This document shows, piece after piece, positions 34,359-47,500 of a stretch of 64,000 nucleotides of DNA. The notes under the pieces are model-generated. The model was not told the DNA's origin. It searched no databases and saw nothing but the letters and a program-made list of their open reading frames with translations. Numbering within the stretch: the first letter of the stretch is position 1; the number at the start of each line of letters is the position of its first letter. The stretch is from NCBI GenBank assembly GCA_959347315.1, contig OY365809.1, positions 45,627,447-45,691,446 on the forward strand. The letters are read 5' to 3'. The stretch is from Bimastos eiseni. Taxonomy: Eukaryota; Annelida; Clitellata; Crassiclitellata; Lumbricidae. A program made the translations under genes and the position numbers.

Positions 34359-37300
34359 ATGGATGAGTGGAAGTCGAATGAAAGCGAACCGGAAAACCTG
34401 GAAACCCGTATAGATGAGGTAGTTCCACCGGTGCAATGGGATACACACCCAGTTGCCGGAAAAAAAGAAGTTATCTCTTCGGTGCCAGATGCTATCCGTG
34501 GGAAAACCGGCGGAGCACAAGATGTGGGGGAAAGATCTCAGCTCGGCGAGGGCTGCGGAGAGATCGATTTTGACGTGCCTGACGCAGCAAGGTGCAGCCT
34601 CATCGATGGATATGATGTGAGTTCATCCCAGATGATGGCAACAGTCGAGTCTTCGGGAAACGTAGTTCGACTGGAGCGAGGAAATGGATATGAGGCGGAG
34701 GAAGGAGAGGAGGAGGTTTTTACGGAGGATGCGACAGAAAATGCCGCAGTTATTCACGAAACCCGGTCTGCGTTTATTCCGGAGATGGAGTGCCTGGATT
34801 GGACTGAATGTGTGCGGAATCTGAATGATGCTTCGGACGTATTGCTGCAGAAAGAAGCTGACTTGGATGTGCAACTGTTTAATATTACGATGAGGGCTAG
34901 CCCGCATGGAGCGGAGCTGTCCGAACTTGGCCAATGCCATGGATCAAACTTGGAAGTCACCATACAGGGACCCAGAGCAGAAGTCGTGGATGATATAAGT
35001 TGTTTTGTCGAAACCGGGGAAGTCGGGACGCGTGTCACATCATCGGCCGAACCTGGCACGGCAGCCTCCAATCAAAATTCAGAACCGAATCAAAATATTT
35101 TTAGAATATCTCCCTTCGAAGAAACGACGAACGACCAAGCGAAGAACCAGCGAAGACACGTCCAGAACGAAGACAGACTCAACAGGAACTTCGTCAGTAA
35201 AGAAAGTCACCGAAAGAGCCGAACTACGGACGACCTACCGACCGGGACCAAATCCAAGCAGCGTCACATGGGCCACCTGGCCCTCGACGAACTCACCCCA
35301 ACAAATTCGAGGCGATCGTACCGGTCTAAACGAAGGCACCTGAACTCATCTAGCTCCGGGAGGCACGGAGAGTCGCGAAGACGTGGCGATAACAGAACCA
35401 CCGGCAATGATGAGCAATTTGAGTTGGTTCCTTCATCTGCCGAGCGCAAACGACTGAGCGAGGTTCTTGATTGCGTGACGGAAGATGCGAGTCTGTTTTT
35501 TTCGTCCGGCGGAAACTGGCACGAAGTGAATTCGGAGGGAGAGTGTTGCGATGCTGTCGTACGAAAATCCTCCTATCTCAGAGCGGTTAAGGTTGCAGGT
35601 ATGTTGGGAATTGGCTTCTAATGTTAAAGAGGTGTTCCAATCTGTGGTGATATCCTCTAAATGCACTCCTGGTTTGAACAGTGGCTTGTCTTCACTCCGT
35701 ATGCCGGAGGCTTGGTACTTTATAAGAATTTTGACTCGATGCCACTGTGAAAACAAGTGGGCCTGCTATCCATCTGCAACCTACATGTATAATGGCTGTG
35801 TTGGGAGTGGTTGAGATTTTGAACTAATAGATTTTGAGTTTAATAAATAGTGTCAACCATTTCTGTTATCGGCTATACTCGGTATTGCCATAAGTGATAT
35901 AAGTACAGATCTAGTTTGTATACATGGTTTTTATGTATTTATTGTAAGGGCGCATGAGAGTCTATTGTAAAAAAATTGTGATTGAACATTTATATAGTGT
36001 CACCCAGCAGGTCAGAGGCACTCGAGACCACAGCCAAATAAAATGTTCTTCAGACGTTTCAGAAGCAGAGGAAGAGACGGACTGAGGAGCCGAAGCCGCT
36101 GTGCTTGTGGAAAGTGATTACAACTGGAAGACCCCGACATAAGCAGAGCTTCTGAGCTGTATGTATGTATGTAAGATTGTATATGTGTGTGTATGACATG
36201 TATATGTATGTATGTGTGCGTGAGTGGCTCTGTGTGTGTGTGTGTTTGTGTCCTCCACAGAGGCTAATACCATTTTATAGGTTTTTCTTAGGACTATGTT
36301 TTAAGATTTTTTCCAGTTTTTGAACCTGTATTAGAATCATCTATATACAGCGCCTTCATCGCTGTCATCACAACTCTTGTCTTGTTGTTCAAAGAAATTG
36401 AAAGCCTACAACTTTAATGAATCTTTTACTTGTGTTATGTGATAGAAGTGTCACAGATTGGAGACGCAAAGGTTCATCGAAGTACCTCATATCGTATTGC
36501 AACCGCAAGACATCCCCAGGTGGCCACACATGGGGAAGGTGACCTACCTCCAGACATGTAAGTACTCTTTCTTTGTCTTACAGCCATTACCCTTGGATAA
36601 ACACTCAGCTATGATGGGTGCACTGACCACACTGTCGGTGGGTGGGATGATGTGATGTCGAGAGTGAAGAATGGCTGCACGCACTCATAAGCCGAGGCTG
36701 TAAAAATGAAGTCGTTGATGCTTCGTAGCCTCAGGTCTGGCTCAACGAACTGTTCTTCTTTCTCAGTGTTGCATAACTTTCATTTAGTTAGAATACAATT
36801 GTGGCATCTGATCCAACAGCAACTACTTATTTAGCTGTGTCCGCATTCAGTTGGGACAGCCCTCTTTTGCTTCGCTATGATCGCTATTGCCTCTTAGTAG
36901 GTATCTTGTAGGGGCGCTATATAAATTTTCTATGAATTATTTATTATTTGATATATAGAGTTAGGGTTATAATATTCATTCAGGTTTATATAATTATTTG
37001 TTATTCATCTATTATTAATTAATTCATTAAGAGCATTTGTTGAGTCGATCTGCAATCCTGCCAATCAGCCAATCGCCGGGAAAGAAGGAAAGTTTTTACA
37101 GTGTAGACAGTTCGTTTGCAGTTACACATATGTACGGAGGTACAGTGTGCTAGGGATGAACTAAGTGTAAATATCCTGTTGAGTACCGAGTATCATTAGT
37201 GAGTAGCACCCCATTCGAGTACCGAGTATCAAATATTTAGAAAGGTCTAATTCTCTTGACTTTAAGTTTGCACATTTTATGAAGCTTTTGTGCCTCAGTT

Positions 37301-38576
37301 TACACTTGTTAGCAACTTACTTAGTAGCAGTATTTGTATTTTTATTCTATTAATACTCGGACCCAGTGTTTGTCCGAGTAGTGCCGCGTAATACGATACT
37401 CGGCAGAGCTGAGTATCCAAGCCAAGTTTTGGTTCATCCCTACACTATTTATACACAGGAGTCTGGAAGGAGACGGTCACCCAAAGACTGACCCCTCGAG
37501 CAGATCAACACGTACCAACCACGCATCCAGTCCACAGGTTGCTAAGGAGATGCCCGAGACGTCCCACTCGGACGAGGGAGCGAGGAAGGCGAAGTCAGAT
37601 CGTCGGGGGAGCTCATCCCATCATGGGCGCCGTCTCAGCCTCGCCAAGGACCTTCTGCTGCTGTCTCCAACCGCGATCAGCGCAGCACAGTCGTGGAGCG
37701 ATGCTGGGGCTATTGCACTTGCTGGTGCGGCAGACCTCGCGTGAGTTCGTTTCGTCAGGGTTGGAATGGGGAAATTTGCACTTTGGGGTCTGTATCATTT
37801 GCTGTGTACTGAGACTTGCACTTACTGAAATGTGGATGCATGGAAAAGGAAAATACATCGAGATTGTTGTTGGGATCTACTTTTAAAGGAGCGTCCTTAT
37901 TTTACCATTTGAATTTCTTTTGTGCCCAGTAGCTGCTTGATTTAAAAAAAATGTCGTCTTAAAATGACCGCCTTCTTTAGAACTGTCTGCTGACTGTTTT
38001 ACAGCTTCCCATCATTTTACATCAATTGGGTAAAGAAATGTGAGAATTTCCCGAGGGGTGCATGACAGGGCAGAGTTTCTTTTCAACTCGTCAAAAGAGG
38101 GTTTTCTTACGGGTGTTTGAGAGTTGAGTGGTTAATGTTTTTATTAAGTGCTGTCCACTTTGTGTGTCTAATAAACTCGACCCTTTGGTTTCTCATACTA
38201 GAACTGCAATGGCTCAGTCTTGATCTTTTGCTTCAAAATTGGTCTGTGGAATATCTGTGGAATACGCTTTCTCCTTCTGCTCTCTTTAAAATTCTATCTG
38301 GCAGTCTCTGATCCTTTTTCACGTTTTTGAAAACCTGTTTCTTCTCGCAGGGCCTTACGCACTGGTAACTCGCTATACTAGCGGTGCTTTACAAATGTTT
38401 CATTATAATACATTTCAATGATATGATGATACACTCACAAGTGAGCATAACATACTGACTTAATAAGTTTTCAGTAAATATTGATGACAGTATTTGATGA
38501 GAATGGTCATTGTTTTAGAACGACTCCTACGAAGTCGAGTGGAATCAGACGACTGAAAGAGCTTTTCATGGAGAAA
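34359..38576 (+). CDS. ARHGAP21: RhoGAP exons 1-4: disordered N-terminal region
   Basis: Exons: 34359-35598, 36446-36557, 37459-37740, 38519-38576 (residues 1-564). The first exon is acidic early ([20 protein letters not shown]) and strongly basic later ([20 protein letters not shown]). Exon 2 is used in the frame giving [20 protein letters not shown]. The alternative longer frame starting METQRF does not fit the phases of exons 1 and 3. Exon 3 contains [20 protein letters not shown], and exon 4 reads [19 protein letters not shown], a basic helix leading to the PH domain. Only weak family conservation is expected in this part. Confidence 0.82.
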
Positions 38577-41500
38577 GTAGGAAACAAATTTTTATCATCT
38601 CAAGAAAAATGTTTTGGCTCAACTCAAAATAATACAAAATAAAATTACTCAAATCTTTTATTAGATGTTATCCTCATAACAAGACGTTCTACTGGCTGCA
38701 TGTAGTGTTTAACTACAGTTTATCATAATTTGTTTTTAAACGAGCTCAACAGAACGCTTGCATTCGTTTAGTGCATAGTTATCTGAATACTAAGATTAAC
38801 ATGTTGAATTGACCTAAATAGCAGATGTTGAACTGACTTGAATGGCAGGTCTTTATTTGACGTCAATATCAAATGTTGAACTGATCTAAATATCAGATGT
38901 TGAACTGATCTTAATAGCAGATATTATAACTTGATTAGTATTTTTATTGAGAGCAGTAATCTAGTCTCTTGAATTGTCAGTGTACAAATGTTCGACTACA
39001 ATGTACAAGTTCGCTTCTTTTAGAGTTCGCCAAAAGATGGCATCAGTGTCGACCATCCGCACTTTGTGTACGAGGACAGACCGGAGGCATCATCGAGTGC
39101 AGGGGTCGTTGAAGGTCAACTGACCTGCAAGAACACGATGATGGATGGAAAGGTTGTTGCTCTTAAATAGCAGATGTTGAACTGACTTAAATAGAAAGAT
39201 GTTGAACTGACCTAAATAGCAGATGTTGAACTGACCTAAATAGCAGATGTTGACCTGACCTAAATAGCAGATGTTGAACTGACCTAAATAGCAGATGTTG
39301 AACTGACCTAACTAGCAGATGTTGATCTGACCTAATTAGATGCTGAACTGACCTAAATAGCAGCTTTGAACTGACCTAAATAGCAGAAGTTGAGCCGTCC
39401 TAAATAGCAGATGTTGTGCTGACTTAAATAGCAGATCTTGAACTGACCTAAATAGCAGATATTGAACTGACCTAAATAGCAGATATTGAACTGACACAAT
39501 AATAGAAATTTGTTAGGCCTTGTTCAGTAGTTGTGCTCTTACCAATTATGAACGGTACCTGATAATAATAATGTCTAGACTCTAGAATGTTTTCTGATTA
39601 GCGTTCAACCGACCGGACATGGAAGTGCGTTCACGCCGTTCTTCGTGGCCATCATCTCTACCTCCATCCGGACAAAGCAACGCAGGTGAGACTGCATCCC
39701 AATTCAATCATAGTGGCATTATTAGAAGCCTTTGCTTTTTGCCGATGTAGAGGTTTATTCTAACGATGCTAATTGTGTGACAGGAGAACTCTGAATGTTA
39801 ATGTGACCTGATATGGGTATTGAAACTGACAGCATTTGGACAGTGATATTTGCTGACCTGAGTTTTGCATCCAGACTGTAATACTTAATGAAAAACTGTG
39901 GCTTACATTAAGGAGCCAAGCTGGGACATAATTTTGATGGGAAGGGGAGTAATATGGACTAGGAAAGAGGGGAAGTGGTTGTGACCCGAATATAAAATGT
40001 TTCACTGGTTAGAAACTTCTGTAACCATGATTTCTTTAGGTGAACAAATTCTGAACTTTTGGAAAGTGAGGGAATTGATTTTGTGCTGCTCTAAATTGTC
40101 AAATTGTGACACTATGAGACTGTGACTTGTTTTAGTTAGCCAAAATACAACCAAGCTACCACCCTACCATGACCAAATTGCAACCAAAATGGACAACAAT
40201 ACAACCAGACTGTGACCAACACACAACTGAGTTACGATCAAAATACAGCCCACATGCAACCAAATACAGTGATGTTTCTACCATGCTGTCATTTTTCTAG
40301 AATGTTCTTGTTTACGATCATGCGATATCTGTGAAGAACGCGTTGGTCGATATCGCGTATGATTATGTGAAACGCAAGAACGTGTTTCGTCTGACGACTT
40401 ACAACATTTCTGAGTTTCTGTTGGAATCCTCGGATCAGGAGGTCATGCTCCACTGGATTCGTTCCATCCAAGAGTGTGGATATCTGATCAGTGATGTCAG
40501 TACAAAATTTTATTACTACATTTTTATTGAATGGAAAATCCTTCTTTTATTGAATAGAATGTTTTTTAACCAATTGCAAACCACATTTGGTGATCAGAGT
40601 ATTTTTCATTAATTCATTTCAGTTCCATATCGCGCATAGAAATTAGTGTATACTTCCACATTGATGTTTTGTTTCTTTTGTTCATTCCCATTCTATGATG
40701 AGATTTAAATTCTGTTCATTTAGCAATTGAGCTCATTTTAATTGCGTTGATTTCTCAGAAGGAATTCTCAGCAAGTCGTGAGCTCATCCGTCAGAAGCGA
40801 CTTATGTCACGTCAGGCGTCACGCACCGGCACGCACGACTCTTCTCACCGGAAGCACAGCGACTCGTCGAGGTCGCCCAGACTCGCCTCGAAGATCCCAG
40901 AGCCCATCGGCCTGCCTCGGACTCGGAAGACGTCGAGAGAGCCGTCGAAATCGCCACAGAGGGAAACTCAGGCGACTGACGAGGAAATGCCTAAGTCACC
41001 ACAGCGGAAATCAACGGTGGCCGTTCTGAGGCATGCAGGTACGTGCGAACATACTGTTCGTCTTTGTATGGTTCGGTCTGGACTTTTCTCTGTCTGGACT
41101 TGCCAATCTTTTTACTGTATAGTCTAGACTTGCCACAGTCTTGAATTGGCAATCTGTGAATGGTACAGCCTGGACTTGCCACAGTCTGAACTTGCCAGTC
41201 TTTGTACGGAACAGTCTGGACTTGCCAGTTATTTGATCAACCTTTGACGTGTTTGTTGTTAAGAGTGCTTGTGTTGTTATGCGATGCGTGTGGGTCTGAG
41301 CCACCTGTCCTCTGTTCTCAGATGGTTACCGTGCAGAATTCTTAGTGAGTCTTCCTTGGTCACGGGTGATGTGTGTCATCGATCAATGAATGCTGGTTGC
41401 TTTATAGTGCTTCCTATGAAATCCATTATATATGATAAATCAGCGTTTCCCAAACTGGGTTCCGCGGAACCCTAGGGTTCCGTGAGATGAAGACAAGGGT

Positions 41501-44500
41501 TCCGCGAAAAACCTTCAGTGTGAACAAATGGAGGATTTTACTTAACATCTGTGTGTAACTTTATATGAAAGAGAATTCATTATGTCCTTGTCATGAATAT
41601 TTGTGCTATTATTAATCAAATTTAGGCCTAAACCTATTATTGTCTGCATTCCCAAGCATTTGTACCTACCACAGAATATGTTTAATTTTGGGCGGGCGCC
41701 AAAAATTTAAGACCAAAAGGGGTTCCACGGCCAAAAAAGATTGGGAAGCGCTGGTCTAACCTAATCTAGGCCTAAACCTGTTATTATCTGCATTCTCAAG
41801 CGTACGTTGTACCTACAACAGAATATGATGGTTTTGAACGGGGTTCCGCGAAACATTTTGAAGATCAAAAGGGTTCCGCGGTCAAAAAAGATTGGGAAAC
41901 GCTGTGATAAATTATAACAATGATGATAAGAATAATAATTATAATAGGAATAATAATTATAATAGGAATAATAATTATAATAGGAATAATAATTATAATA
42001 GGAATAATAATTATAATAAGAATTATAATTATAATAAGAATAATAATTATAATAAGAATAATAATTATAATAAGAATAATAATAATTTGCCCTCCTCTAT
42101 CTAGACTTGGACTGGTACTGTCAGACTATGAGCAGCGACAAAGTTTTATCGGATTGTATTTGATTTGGCGTGTATAGTCAAGTGTATTGTTGCCTCGATT
42201 TGCGAAAATGACCCATTATTTGAAATGGAGGACATTCTTTCATGTCACCTTTTGTTAAATGGAAGTTGTTTAAAAGCAATTTTGATAATCAATGTTTCTT
42301 TCGCTACATTCTCTTGTGTAAATGCGATATTTTTAATCATCTCCTGTTACGGTGTATTTTAAAATGTATATATTCTTTGTATGTAAAGTAATCTATATGC
42401 GTTTGTCAGATGTAGCAAATGAGGACTACTTACTTACTTACTTAAACTTTGAGTAGCGGTTTGCAGATAAATTTTAGTTATTAAAAAAATACGATGAATT
42501 AGGTTTTCGCTGTCTTCAGACAATTCCGAGCAGAAATCAAAGGACGTCAGGACCTGGAAATCAAAAATGGTTAGGAAGTTCAAGCGGTTGAGTTCGCAGT
42601 CTCCGGCTGCCACTAATGCAGAGCAGATCGGTGCTTTCGGTGTTGAGTTGGACAAGTGCATTCCGTCTCCTAGCAATGAGGTTAGTTGTTTGTTATTTTC
42701 TTGTTTACGTTTATTACTTGTTTGTTTGTTTATATTTTCACCTAATTAGCATTTTGTTATTTGTTCAACTTTACCCAACATGGAACATCGACTTCTTTGA
42801 AATCACTAATCATCAGAAGCAATGAGAAGTAGTTGTGGTTTCAGTTTAGTTATGCTATGTGATAACAAAGATCTTTAGCGTCGCCCTCCTCCTTTAGCCA
42901 GGCTTCGGACTGGCACTGTCCGAATGCGAACAGTGGCAGAGTTGTAAAAGGACTTATTGTCTGTCGTTGCTTTATATTTCCAGTTTGTGCCACTTATCGT
43001 CGATGCATGCATCGCTATTGTTGAGTCAAAGGGTTTAACGAACAAAGGAATATACAGAGTGCCAGGCAACAGTGCCGCCATCTCTCAACTGCAGGCTGAA
43101 CTGAACAAGGTACTTTCTTTTGTTTTTTATTTTAAATTTAGATTGATTTCGAATTGTAAAATGTGAGGACCCTTTTGGTTTGGGAATTTGTGTCCGTTCT
43201 GCTTCCTTATTCTTGAATTTATTTCGACTTTGGTGGCAGATCCAAGGCGAATGGAAATCTCAAAACCAGAGGGCTTGAGGGGGACGAGTCACCCCACCTT
43301 TTACAGAGAGGGGACAAGTTATATGTTTTTTCTTACCCATCTCATTGGGTTTCCCCCACCTCTCAAATGATGTCACCACCTCTGCTCAAATCAACCTCCA
43401 ACCTTTGGACTGGCCTTTTGTCTATCAGTTTGGTCTTCATATGCAGAGGATGAGAAAAGGAAGTCGTTCACACTGCGGCCTCTCAGAGTTGGGTTAAAAT
43501 GTGGATTTACTTGTTTGTTTGGTCTTGTGTCTATATGATCTCTCTGTGATCATTCTGCTCAATATCTCCCTCTTTATGTGTCTGTTCTGCTTAATATCTC
43601 CCTCTTTATGTGTCTGTTCTGCTTAATATCTCCCTCTTTATGTGTCTGTTCTGCTTAATATCTCCCTCTTTATGTGTCTGTTCTGCTTAATATCTTCCTC
43701 TTTATGTGTCTGTTATGCTTAATATCTCTCTCCCTGTATCTGTTGGCTCTGTACACAGCTTGTTTCACCTCTTTCTCAACTTAAGAATCTTTCAAATTAC
43801 TTATCCAAGAAATAGTGATCCCAAGGTAATTTGGAGCAGTTTCCGGTTTGGACTTAACAACCAGGACACTTGAGGGATGACATTGTGAAGGCGTTTAATT
43901 GCGTGTTTTAGGATCCAACAAGTATTAACCTCGAGAGCGAAAAGTGGCAGGATGTCAACGCCGTCATCAGCCTACTGAAGCTCTTCTTCAGAGAACTTCC
44001 CGACCCTCTGATCACAAAGGGTGCGCAGTTCTTACACTTTTATTATTTATGTTAATATTTATTTATTTTAAATTAAACATACAGACTTACATACAGAATA
44101 AATTCATTTTGAAATATCAATCATCACATTTGTAAACACATCAAGGTTATTAATTAACGGACGAAAACTAGTACCACTAATGTACTAAATAAATAGCGAC
44201 AACAAATTACGACTGCGCTTACAAGGTAGCTACTCAATACTGCTCCCAACTCCACCCTAAATAAAAAGGTAAGTTTTCAAGTAGCCATAAATTGTACCAC
44301 TACACGATTTAGGGAACAGGCGAAACTCCAGCAAAAGGCCATTCCAAACCCTTGGAACTAACACAGAGAATGCACAGTCACCAGAACCTTAACCTCTGAT
44401 CTGTAAGACTCTGTTCCTGCCAATAGCTTCATCCAAACGGTAATATTCGCCTTTGTCGCTTATGTTCGAGTTGGCTGAGCTCAATAAGTTCATCCATAAG

Positions 44501-47500
44501 ATGCAATACAATGGAATGCCCTCTTGGCATAATGCATGCAATCATGGATGTATGCATGCATACATTTCCAGAACTGTACCCTTCAATGATCGAAGCGAAT
44601 CGTGTGGAGGATTCAACGAAGAGGATGTTGAAGATCAAGCGTCTGCTCCACCATCTTCCGATGCACAACTTTGAGACGTTTCACTTTCTCGCCTGTCACC
44701 TCAACAAAGTATCATCTGCTGGTGACATCAACATGGTGAGAGAGAACTTCGTCAGATAGAGACGGCCCCCTAATTATCTGATCCAATCTATCTAATCAAC
44801 TTTTCCCAAACGGCTGGTCGAGACCTGTCACCACGCCATGGAAGCAAAATTCCGGGCCGTGTAGATCTTTTTATTTAATATTTTATTTAATTAATTTCAA
44901 TTAAACTAAATAGATTACAAGATAATTGTATGTTGCAAGCAGTCAGTCACTCCCCTGGCAACTGGGCATAACAAAGGCACAAGAAATTTGTATCGACATT
45001 TAATATCTGTTTCATTTTACGGATTCCACGTTTTAACCTTTTCCGTGATCCGATTGATATGTCGATTTTGAAACCAAAATCAACGATTACTCTCTTTTGT
45101 TTGCTTTGTTAAAGCAAACTCTTGTTGGATCTGTTTTGCTGATTGTTTGTTTCTTGTTCAGATGGATGCGAGAAATCTTGCGATCGTGTTCGGTCCGACG
45201 CTGTTGCAGCCAAAGCAAGACATGTTGAACATGGTGAAGGACATGTCAGACCAATGTCGCATCGTCGAGAGCGTCATCCTTCATGTAAGTCGGTTTCTGA
45301 TGAATTTGATTATCAGCTGTTGCATTGTTCTAAAAGATACACGTTAGATATGCCTTACCAGTGTCGCTAACTTGATCAGTCAGTCATTTGTGGCTAACAG
45401 GACAAGATGGTCTTTTGTCCTCTCATTTCTCTTGACTTGATAATTTGACTGAAGTTGATCCGTGTTGAATTTGCAGTGCGACTGGTTCTTCAGTTCCTGG
45501 GACGAAGACGTGAATGTTCCAGCGGATGGGGAGAAGGACTCCAGCATGGTTCCCATAACTGGAATGGATCAGCAGCTGATAGAGAAAGCCGAACACATGG
45601 GTAAAGGAAAACTCCAGTTTCGACAGCTGTGTCTGTATCTTGAATGCTTGGGTAAAAACAGACTTAATTCCTTGGTTCCTAATGTTCAAATTATTTGCTC
45701 TTTAATTTTCTAACATTAGAATTATTTGTTCATTAATTTCCCAATGTTCAAATTATTTGGTCATTAATTTCCTAATGTTATAATTATTCGCTCGTTAATT
45801 TAATTCATTTAGGATATTTTCTGTATTTTTGTATTCTATTCAAAAGTTTTATTTGTTTTACCTTTTTATATATTATTATTAATTAAGTTTAATGTGCACA
45901 TGGTCACACCAATATTTGAATACTAGCTGAAATCTTATGTTTGTCTGTAGCAGTTTTGTGTGTTTTTTTATTTTGTCGTTACTTCTCTTTTGTTGAACCT
46001 TAGAATAGTATGTCGTTGGATAGTTATTTACTTCATTTATCTGTTGTTTTGAGGACAGAGTGTACAAAATTAGTTAACTTGGGATGCAAACTGACCTGAT
46101 GGCATGGTGTTGGTGACAGATTTTGTCCCCATCTGAAATCTCTTAAATAGAGGCCATGCGCAAAAAGTGAAACGTTGTCTGTATATTGTCAAATAACTTT
46201 CAGTTGACTTAGGATTAAGATATCAATCCAACTGAACTTCAAAATAGTATCTCCAAAATGACAAAAGCCAGAATCTTTACTAAGAATAATATTGATTCAT
46301 ACATATGTTCGGTAGGGAGCCCAGGTGTGTAGACATTATTTCAACTCATCTTTTTAATGATTATTCATTTTCCTTGTTTGAATAAGCACACATGGGTTTG
46401 ATAGTTTTCTTGTTCACTGATATCATGGGATTATTCCAGTCCAATACGTCTCATTGAAAATAGCTAGATATCAATTGTGATCCAGTACTTAGTGTATGAC
46501 ATTGAGAATCACTTACATATAAGCACTCAGAGAAGATGGGAATCAAATATGTGGGCAAGGACTTAAAATTCACATCCTGGGATAAGTCATATGTTTAGTG
46601 ATACTTGACAGCATCTATACTTACCATTATTCTTATATGCACGAAGTCGCACAGAAATGCGAGTCTCGGACGCGAATAGTCGGTCGTCGGGTGAAGAGAT
46701 TTTAAACATCGAGATGATTGAAAGCCAATAAGACATACTATACTGACTTTGAGGCCTTCCTTGAAAGAAGAAAAATAGTTTGAGCATCAGCATCGACGAG
46801 GAAAACATTGGTAGTTGCCCACTCATTTTATGTGTCATTTGACCAATGATTAAAATATCGGTGGGGTGGGGGGCAGGAGGGTCCGACCACCATTTCATTT
46901 TTCGGCTCTGCCAGTTAATTCTCAAAAATTACCTTAGGGTCAAGCAAATCCCAGATCAGCTTCAGTTGCTTAATGTATTTTATCACAGCTAACAATCAAG
47001 TTTGTGCACAAAAATCCCACAACATCCAGGATCTATTATTTAATTTAGCCCATATACCAGTTTCAGGTTCATAAAGATTCTGGTCAGGACATCTGGACAT
47101 GCGAAAGTTTTTCAACCCCTCCCCAGTTCAAATTTGACAATTCAAAGCCTGTATGTGACATTCTATTTCGTTTGTGTCTCTTTAGTTCTCGAAGAACAGA
47201 CGCAGAACAGCAAGAAACTCTGGCGACCAAACGCCAGTCGAAGGCCAAACCCAAAAGAGCGCTGCACTGGTTCGGTTGGTGGTTTCCTCGACGCGAACAA
47301 CGAACGGAACATCGACGAGGAAATCATTGCACGAGGTGGCGAACAGGCGAGTGACAAGAGACCCACCGCAAGGAGCGATGCGAAAAACGCCAAGACGCGC
47401 GCAAAATCTGTCCCCCCTCGACCGGTCTTCACCCTTCAGGTCCAGCCCGGAAAACCAGTGGAGCGAATGATCGAGACAGCTCCGGCAAAGCGGAAGAATT

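Noticed and set aside
36458..36655. Alternative reading [18 protein letters not shown] for RhoGAP exon 2
   Set aside because: The phases of exons 1 and 3 require the [12 protein letters not shown] frame. The alternative reads through the GTAAGT donor.
37539..37886. Plus-strand 115-aa frame starting [16 protein letters not shown]
   Set aside because: Out-of-frame shadow of RhoGAP exon 3, running past its GTGAGT donor.
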